From NCBI GenBank assembly GCA_051881635.1, contig JBJEQG010000066.1, positions 1 to 19,228 on the forward strand: 19,228 nt of DNA. The letters run 5' to 3'. Below the pieces are notes generated by a model. The model had not been told where the DNA came from, made no database searches, and saw nothing but the letters and a program-made list of their open reading frames with translations. This DNA is from JBJEQG01 sp051881635. Lineage in GTDB: Bacteria; Bacillota; Clostridia; Oscillospirales; Acutalibacteraceae. Made by a program: the position numbers and the translations under genes. Below, in pieces: positions 15,076 to 19,228 of the stretch; position 1 is the first letter of the stretch; each line of letters starts with the position of its first letter.

Positions 15076-15452
15076 ACAAAGTTTGGATTGCTGTTGCTGT
15101 GTTGGCTTTGGTTTTGGTAATTAGCATTACAGGCATGATTTTAAATATCAACACAGCCTCAGATATGACGGAATTTATAAAAGAAACCTGCAATTATGTT
15201 GAAAAAGATGATTTCAATACGGCTTTTCAAACTATGGAAACTGCCGTTGAAGAATTGGATAACCGTATGGAATGGATGTTGATTTTTGTATCTCACGGCA
15301 AATTGGACGAAATTGAGGAAACTATTTTGGTTGCCAAAAGTTTTTTAAAGAACAGGGAAGTTCCCGAATTTATGGCAGAATGTGAAAGAGCATTAGCCAT
15401 GCTTGACCATTACAGAGAAGTTGAATATCCCTACTTCAACAATGTATTTTAG
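15072..15452 (+). CDS. DUF4363 family protein
   Basis: The protein has 126 residues: one N-terminal membrane anchor or uncleaved signal (about 3-23, VWIAVAVLALVLVISITGM), then an acidic all-helical domain with four predicted helices and the WMLIFVSHGKLDEIEETI stretch typical of DUF4363. It starts at an ATGA overlap with the DUF421 gene, so the two are coupled in translation. DUF421 and DUF4363 genes often occur side by side in Clostridia, suggesting a complex with the helical domain on the outer face of the membrane. No enzymatic motif is visible. Function unknown. Confidence 0.87.
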   Translation: MNKVWIAVAVLALVLVISITGMILNINTASDMTEFIKETCNYVEKDDFNTAFQTMETAVEELDNRMEWMLIFVSHGKLDEIEETILVAKSFLKNREVPEFMAECERALAMLDHYREVEYPYFNNVF

Positions 15453-15531
15453 CGGTTTGAGTATCTTAACATTTCATTTGCGTTTGGCAGAAAAAGGACA
15501 ATATATTATGAATTAAATTTTTGGGGAACGG

Positions 15532-15560
15532 TTGTTTTTTGTCGGATTTTCATTTATAAT
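15532..15560 (+). promoter_or_regulatory. sigma-A promoter of the FNT channel gene
   Basis: TTGTTT (15532-15537), a 17-base spacer and a perfect TATAAT (15555-15560) lie upstream. The leader of about 50 bases contains a small hairpin, cggtg/caccg (15567-15583). An inverted pair, AACGGTT (15527-15533) and AACCGTT (15586-15592), flanks promoter and leader and might be regulatory. Confidence 0.65.
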
Positions 15561-15618
15561 GGAAAGCGGTGTTGATTGCACCGAAAACCGTTTTAAATGA
15601 AAGGAATATGATGAAAAA

Positions 15619-16383
15619 ATGTTTGACAAAGAATTGGACGCTTTTGCCTCTGCCGCACAGGCAAAGTACAAAATGTCAAAAGAAACCCCTTTTCGTTTTT
15701 TGATCTCGGCAATTATTGCAGGATTTTTTATTGTTATCGCCACAATACTGTCTAATGTTACGGCGGCGGTATTCTATAAAACATCACCCGAACTTGCCAA
15801 ATTTCTGGGTTCTTTTCTTTTTTCCATTGCGATTATTTTGATTGTCATGATTGGCGGTGATTTGTTCACAGGAAATAACATGACAATGGCTATGGGTATG
15901 TACAACAAAAAAGTCAACTTCGGTCAGACCTTATGGGTATGGCTGATGAGTTACATAGGCAATTTTGTCGGTGCATTTGCGTTGAGCGGTTTATTCGTTC
16001 TCAGTGGCTGCTGTAACGGCATTTTGAAAGATTACTATACGGCGATTATCCCCGCAAAACTTGACCTTGACCCTCTGACTTTCTTTATTCGTGGTATTCT
16101 GTGCAATTTCCTTGTATGTCTGGCGGTCTTTGTCGGCAAAAAAATGACAACCGAAAGCGGAAAATTAACGGTTATGTTTTGTATTATTACAACCTTTGTT
16201 ATTGCGGGCTTTGAACACTGTATCGCAAATATGAGTACATTTACGGTTGCAGGCTTTATTTTGGGCGGTTTACCGGCTGATAAACTTGCTTTGAGTTTCA
16301 TATTCGTTACGCTTGGAAATATCGTTGGTGGTGCGATACTTTTGGCCGGACCTTTAAAATTAGCAAGCAGTAGAAATAAATAA
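15619..16383 (+). CDS. formate/nitrite transporter family (FNT) channel
   Basis: This 254-residue membrane protein has six hydrophobic segments and FNT landmarks: GGDLFTGNN (79-87), RGILCNFLVC (158-167), FEHCIANM (198-205), whose His200 corresponds to the pore histidine of FocA, and GNIVGGA (233-239). FNT pentamers pass small anions such as formate, nitrite or hydrosulfide. In a fermenting anaerobe formate is the likeliest, but no pyruvate formate-lyase or nitrite reductase gene is adjacent to decide. AAAGGA stands 13 bases before the ATG, which is long. No other in-frame start is near. The gene has its own promoter and a bidirectional terminator. Confidence 0.93.
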   Translation: MFDKELDAFASAAQAKYKMSKETPFRFLISAIIAGFFIVIATILSNVTAAVFYKTSPELAKFLGSFLFSIAIILIVMIGGDLFTGNNMTMAMGMYNKKVNFGQTLWVWLMSYIGNFVGAFALSGLFVLSGCCNGILKDYYTAIIPAKLDLDPLTFFIRGILCNFLVCLAVFVGKKMTTESGKLTVMFCIITTFVIAGFEHCIANMSTFTVAGFILGGLPADKLALSFIFVTLGNIVGGAILLAGPLKLASSRNK

Positions 16384-16386
16384 TGC

Positions 16387-16423
16387 AAAAACGGCAATGG
16401 ATTATATTTCCACTGCCGTTTTT
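16387..16423. terminator. bidirectional terminator between FNT and phosphoesterase genes
   Basis: aaaaacggcaatgg (16387-16400) and ccactgccgttttt (16410-16423) form a stem with a single mismatch and a 9-base loop. T-runs occur on both strands. It starts 3 bases after the FNT stop and precedes repeat copy B. Confidence 0.85.
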
Positions 16424-16431
16424 CTCTTTAT

Positions 16432-16533
16432 GGGCGAACCATGTTCGCCCTTTTTGAATACTTGGACTGTTGGAGGCGGCGAGCCGCCGCTGGCAAAATG
16501 CCTTTGGAAACCGCAAGCCTTGACCTAAACTTT
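16432..16533. repeat. dispersed hairpin-rich intergenic repeat, copy B
   Basis: Hairpins gggcgaac/gttcgccc (16432-16450) and ggcggc/gccgcc (16475-16488) occupy the places of the first two hairpins of copy A (85-199) but with different, compensating bases. The words gactgttgg (16465-16473), tgcctttggaaac (16499-16511), gcaagcctt (16513-16521) and gacctaaacttt (16522-16533) are shared exactly. The inner hairpin aagcctt/aaggctt of copy A is missing here. It lies between two convergent genes and ends 12 bases before the phosphoesterase stop. Confidence 0.8.
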
Positions 16534-16545
16534 GATTTGTTGTAT

Positions 16546-17082
16546 TTAGTCAACATCTGCCGACTTAGGCTCGGAAACACCCATAAGCCGCTTTATTTCT
16601 TCAAAGTCTATCGGAGCGTAATTCCAACGCTCAACACAGGCACAAAAACTCTGTTTGGTATAGTCAGCATAAATCGGATTTCCATGTACATGACCGAAAA
16701 TGTTGGCGTAAGGCATATTGGAATTGATGTAGAGCGGTTCATGCGACAAAATCCAAAAGCTGTCCAAAATTATCGGAAAATCATAGACTTCCTCAAAACC
16801 GCATGAACGATAATAAGACGGTCTTTTTTCATCATGATTGCCCATAACCAAAATTTTTATGCCGTTAAGTTGCTGACACAACATTGTTGTTTTTTCTTTG
16901 CCGTAAAAAGCAAAATCGCCTAAAATAAAAATACGGTCATTCTTTCCGACAACGGCGTTATAGCGTTTAATCAATTCTTCGTCCATTGTTTGCACATCGG
17001 AAAATGGGCGGTTCTCATACGCTATAATATTTTTATGTCCAAAGTGCAGGTCTGCCGTAAAAAAGGTGCGTTCATATTTCAA
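16546..17082 (-). CDS. calcineurin-like metallophosphoesterase
   Basis: The 178-residue protein has the full set of two-metal phosphoesterase motifs: DLHFGH (11-16), GDF (55-57), GNHD (81-84), SHEP with His114, and GHVHG (130-134). It should be an active cytosolic phosphatase or phosphodiesterase. The small size and the N-terminal FTADLHFGHKNII resemble a compact phage/bacterial subgroup of unknown substrate. Its ATG overlaps the stop of the upstream peptidase gene by four bases (ATGA), so the two are translated together. The C-terminal residues run up to the edge of repeat copy B. Confidence 0.92.
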   Translation of the reverse strand: MKYERTFFTADLHFGHKNIIAYENRPFSDVQTMDEELIKRYNAVVGKNDRIFILGDFAFYGKEKTTMLCQQLNGIKILVMGNHDEKRPSYYRSCGFEEVYDFPIILDSFWILSHEPLYINSNMPYANIFGHVHGNPIYADYTKQSFCACVERWNYAPIDFEEIKRLMGVSEPKSADVD

Positions 17083-18764
17083 TGTAATTCCTCCAAGTAG
17101 GCTTCAGCGGCTTGGGCAACGGTTTTGAGGGTTTCTTCCTCAAATGGAGAAGATAAACCTGCTGTTTCTACCAAACCGTTAAAAGTCTGTGTACCGCCTT
17201 TGGAAAGCAGTCGCATATAACGCTCCCATGCATCTTCTCTGTCTTTTTGCATAATCGTCCAAAACTCTAATGCAACCGTCTGGGCAAAACAGTAATCAAT
17301 ATAATAAAACGGACACTCATAGATGTGCATTTGCCGCTGCCAACCTTTGCCTTCGCCGTAGAACGGTGAATCGTCCAAAAGCATCCATGGCATATATTCA
17401 CCAAGAAGCTGACACCAAACCTCATGGCGTTGGGACGGCGTTAAATTCGGCTGTTCATACATAATATGCTGAAAATGGTCAACCATTGTGCCGTAAGGAA
17501 TAAATGTAATTGCACTTTCCAAATGGCTTTGTCTGAACTTTTGACTGTCACTGCCAAAAAAGGCATCACTGTATTTCCAACCGAAAAATTCCATTGTCAT
17601 AGAGTGAATTTCACAGGATTCCATTGTCGGGGATTGACAGTCAATCGGCTCAATATCTCTTGCCACATAATAGGCAAAAGCATGACCTGCCTCATGGGTA
17701 ATGACTTCAACATCGCCTTGTGTTCCGTTGAAATTTGCAAAAACAAACGGCACTTTATACTCCGTAAATTGGGTGCAGTAACCGCCGCCGGCTTTGCCCT
17801 TTTTGCTTAAAACATCTAAAAGCTCATTATCATACATCATATCAATGAAATTTCCTGCCTGTTCGGAAAGGTCATGATACATCGTTTTGCCAACCGCCAA
17901 AATATCTTCGGCTGTTCCCTGCGGTTTTGCGTTGCCGTCACGAAAACGAAAAGAAGCATTGGAAAAAGTTAACGGATAAGGCAAGCCTGTGCGTTGAGCC
18001 TGACGGCGATAAATCTTATCCGCTACGGGAACGATATATTTTACAACGGCTTTGCGGAATTTTTCAACATCTTCCCTATTATAGCTGTTGCGTGTCATAT
18101 TGAGATAGCCTAACTCAACATAATCTTTCAAACCCAACTTTTTTGCCATAGCTGTACGCAAGGCAACCATATCATCATAAATTTTATCCAATTCTTCGCC
18201 GTGTTCCTGATAAAAACGCCCCTCTGCCAACCATGCGGCATGACGGACAGCATCATTGGCACTTTGCTTGTAGGGTGTTAATTCGGAAAGGGTGCATTTT
18301 TTACCGTCAAACTCAATCTGTGCGGACGCAATCAGCTTTTGGTATTGTGTTGTCAACTTGTTTTCCTGCTGCATTTCCTCAATAATGACCGGAGAAAAGG
18401 CTTTCAAAAACATTTCCGTATTGATAAACAACAGTTTTCCGAATTGTTCTTCAAGCTGAGGACGGAATTTGCTCTCAACCAATACCTTTGAAAATTGATT
18501 GGACAGCTCCGTAAAGAGCGGAGATTTTTCGTCTAAATATTCAACCTCTTTATCATAAAATGTATCGTTGGTATCAATCGAATGTCTGGTATAGGCGATT
18601 GAACTCATTGTACAAACATGGGAACTTATTTTATCCCAATCTCTATATGCCTGCAAAGCGTCATCGTATGTTTCCGCTTCGGAAAAACGACGGATAATTT
18701 CCTTTTCTTCTTTGGAAACAACATCAACATCAGGACGCTCATATTTCATTTCTGAAAATTTCAT
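17079..18764 (-). CDS. M3 family oligoendopeptidase (PepF-like)
   Basis: This 561-residue zinc peptidase cleaves short peptides in the cytosol. The active site HEAGH is at 357-361, with the third zinc ligand probably Glu385 in CEIHSM. The C-terminal region has PFYYIDYCFAQ, typical of M3 enzymes, and the size fits the clostridial group related to but distinct from classical PepF. The frame opens at 18887, but the ATG at 18764 has AGGAGTG directly upstream and follows the promoter at 18795-18823. There is no signal peptide in the true N-terminus. The gene overlaps the phosphoesterase gene downstream. Confidence 0.93.
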   Translation of the reverse strand: MKFSEMKYERPDVDVVSKEEKEIIRRFSEAETYDDALQAYRDWDKISSHVCTMSSIAYTRHSIDTNDTFYDKEVEYLDEKSPLFTELSNQFSKVLVESKFRPQLEEQFGKLLFINTEMFLKAFSPVIIEEMQQENKLTTQYQKLIASAQIEFDGKKCTLSELTPYKQSANDAVRHAAWLAEGRFYQEHGEELDKIYDDMVALRTAMAKKLGLKDYVELGYLNMTRNSYNREDVEKFRKAVVKYIVPVADKIYRRQAQRTGLPYPLTFSNASFRFRDGNAKPQGTAEDILAVGKTMYHDLSEQAGNFIDMMYDNELLDVLSKKGKAGGGYCTQFTEYKVPFVFANFNGTQGDVEVITHEAGHAFAYYVARDIEPIDCQSPTMESCEIHSMTMEFFGWKYSDAFFGSDSQKFRQSHLESAITFIPYGTMVDHFQHIMYEQPNLTPSQRHEVWCQLLGEYMPWMLLDDSPFYGEGKGWQRQMHIYECPFYYIDYCFAQTVALEFWTIMQKDREDAWERYMRLLSKGGTQTFNGLVETAGLSSPFEEETLKTVAQAAEAYLEELH

Positions 18765-18794
18765 GTAATCACTCCTAAAATTCTTATTGGTGTT

Positions 18795-18823
18795 ATCATA
18801 ACTCAAAACGGACAGGAAATCAA
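18795..18823 (-). promoter_or_regulatory. sigma-A promoter of the peptidase-phosphoesterase operon
   Basis: On the minus strand TTGATT (18818-18823), a 17-base spacer and TATGAT (18795-18800) lie 30 bases before the peptidase ATG. The boxes overlap the upstream extension of the frame, supporting the start at 18764. Confidence 0.65.
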
Positions 18824-18913
18824 TACAAAAATGCTGTTTCCCAATGTAATGACAATACAATGATTGTATTTTAGATTTTTTGAACAATATTTAAAAATTT
18901 TCTTTAAAAAAGC

Positions 18914-18942
18914 TTGCATTTTACAGATGAGCGTGTTATAAT
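18914..18942 (+). promoter_or_regulatory. promoter of tRNA-Pro
   Basis: TTGCAT (18914-18919), a 17-base spacer and a perfect TATAAT (18937-18942) end 18 bases before the tRNA. Confidence 0.8.
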
Positions 18943-18960
18943 ATTCAGCGTCAGATATTT

Positions 18961-19038
18961 CCGGGTGTAGCGCAGTTTTGGTAGCGCGCTTGAATGGGGT
19001 TCAAGAGGCCGCAGGTTCAACTCCTGTCACTCGGACCA
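18961..19038 (+). tRNA. tRNA-Pro (anticodon GGG), CCA encoded
   Basis: A full cloverleaf can be drawn. The acceptor CCGGGTG pairs with CACTCGG (one G-U). The D stem is GCGC/GCGC with loop agttttggta. The anticodon stem CTTGA/TCAAG holds loop ATGGGGT, giving T33 and anticodon GGG. The T stem GCAGG/CCTGT holds loop TTCAACT. Discriminator A73 and an encoded CCA (19036-19038) follow. It reads proline CCC/CCU codons. It is a single gene with its own promoter and terminator. Confidence 0.95.
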
Positions 19039-19045
19039 TAACAAA

Positions 19046-19092
19046 CCGCATGAATACTGAATTTTTAATTCGTATTCATGCGGCTTTATTTT
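19046..19092 (+). terminator. terminator after tRNA-Pro
   Basis: CCGCATGAATAC (19046-19057) and GTATTCATGCGG (19072-19083) form a perfect 12-bp stem. The stem continues as GAATT/AATTC past a bulged T, and TTTATTTTTT follows. Confidence 0.88.
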
Positions 19093-19139
19093 TTATATAA
19101 GAATTGCAAAACATTAGTACAACAATGCTATTCTATCGG

Positions 19140-19228
19140 TTAAATAAACTCTATACTTTTATTTAAAAATTTTTCTTCTCCGTTAAACTCTAATGCAATA
19201 CAATTTGGCATATCGTATGTTGGAACAG
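19140..19228 (-). CDS. possible C-terminal end of an unidentified protein (partial)
   Basis: On the minus strand one frame is open from the window edge for 28 codons to a TAA at 19140-19142, ending KFLNKSIEFI. The pattern of alternating charged and hydrophobic residues looks protein-like, and the gene would converge on the tRNA-Pro terminator. The stretch is too short to identify and could be chance. Confidence 0.35.
   Translation of the reverse strand, partial: VPTYDMPNCIALEFNGEEKFLNKSIEFI

Noticed and set aside
16441..16806. 121-codon plus-strand frame over repeat copy B and the phosphoesterase gene
   Set aside because: It begins within the repeat and runs antisense to catalytic motifs of the phosphoesterase. 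No family features.
1..19228. CRISPR arrays, transposases, phage genes or att sites
   Set aside because: No regularly spaced repeats, transposase or integrase motifs, or duplicated tRNA ends were seen on either strand.

Overview
The window looks like a chromosomal segment of an AT-rich, endospore-forming Firmicute, most likely a gut-type member of Clostridia (Oscillospirales/Ruminococcaceae-like). This placement is inferred from the spore genes (cotJABC, a gerA-type receptor), strong AGGAGG-type ribosome sites, TTG starts, the hairpin-rich intergenic repeats and the families present. No gene here fixes the species. A 100-base run of N shows that the sequence is a draft assembly.

Layout. (1) 1-1930, minus strand: a pantothenate operon, panG-type ketopantoate reductase, then panB, then the first 12 codons of panC. 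A hairpin-rich dispersed repeat lies between panB and panC. (2) 2154-2618: a MarR-type repressor starting at TTG behind a perfect consensus promoter. (3) 2832-4105, plus strand: a DHHW/AlgX-like lipoprotein interrupted by the assembly gap; collapsing a 55-bp duplicated flank restores the frame. (4) 4258-5643: a stand-alone TrpB2-type tryptophan synthase beta chain. (5) 5775-6476, minus: a PnuC vitamin transporter behind a leader RNA with two mutually exclusive hairpins, which looks like a riboswitch or attenuator. (6) 6752-7663, plus: a TIGR00027-like methyltransferase. (7) 7765-8830, minus: the spore coat operon cotJA-cotJB-cotJC. (8) 9006-10390, minus: a TetR repressor with an SDR oxidoreductase, with a palindrome sitting directly after a perfect promoter. 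(9) 10641-15452: a germination block. The receptor operon gerAA plus a gerAB::gerAC fusion runs on the minus strand, and divergent from it is a DUF421-DUF4363 pair with an excellent sigma-G promoter. (10) 15619-16383, plus: a formate/nitrite-family channel. (11) 16546-18764, minus: an M3 metallopeptidase translationally coupled to a metallophosphoesterase, ending beside a second copy of the dispersed repeat. (12) 18961-19038: tRNA-Pro(GGG) with promoter and terminator, followed by the possible 3' end of a minus-strand gene.

How the genes fit together. Three blocks concern sporulation and germination: cotJABC (coat), gerAA/gerAB-AC (nutrient receptor) and DUF421-DUF4363 (probable forespore membrane pair). 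The rest is metabolism and transport (pantothenate, tryptophan, NAD-precursor or other vitamin uptake, formate-type anions) with local repressors. The most notable points are the receptor fusion with an internal lipoprotein signal peptide, the pnuC leader RNA, and the sigma-G promoter tying DUF421-DUF4363 to the forespore. No CRISPR array, transposase, phage gene or rRNA was seen. No stretch over 300 bases lacks a gene.
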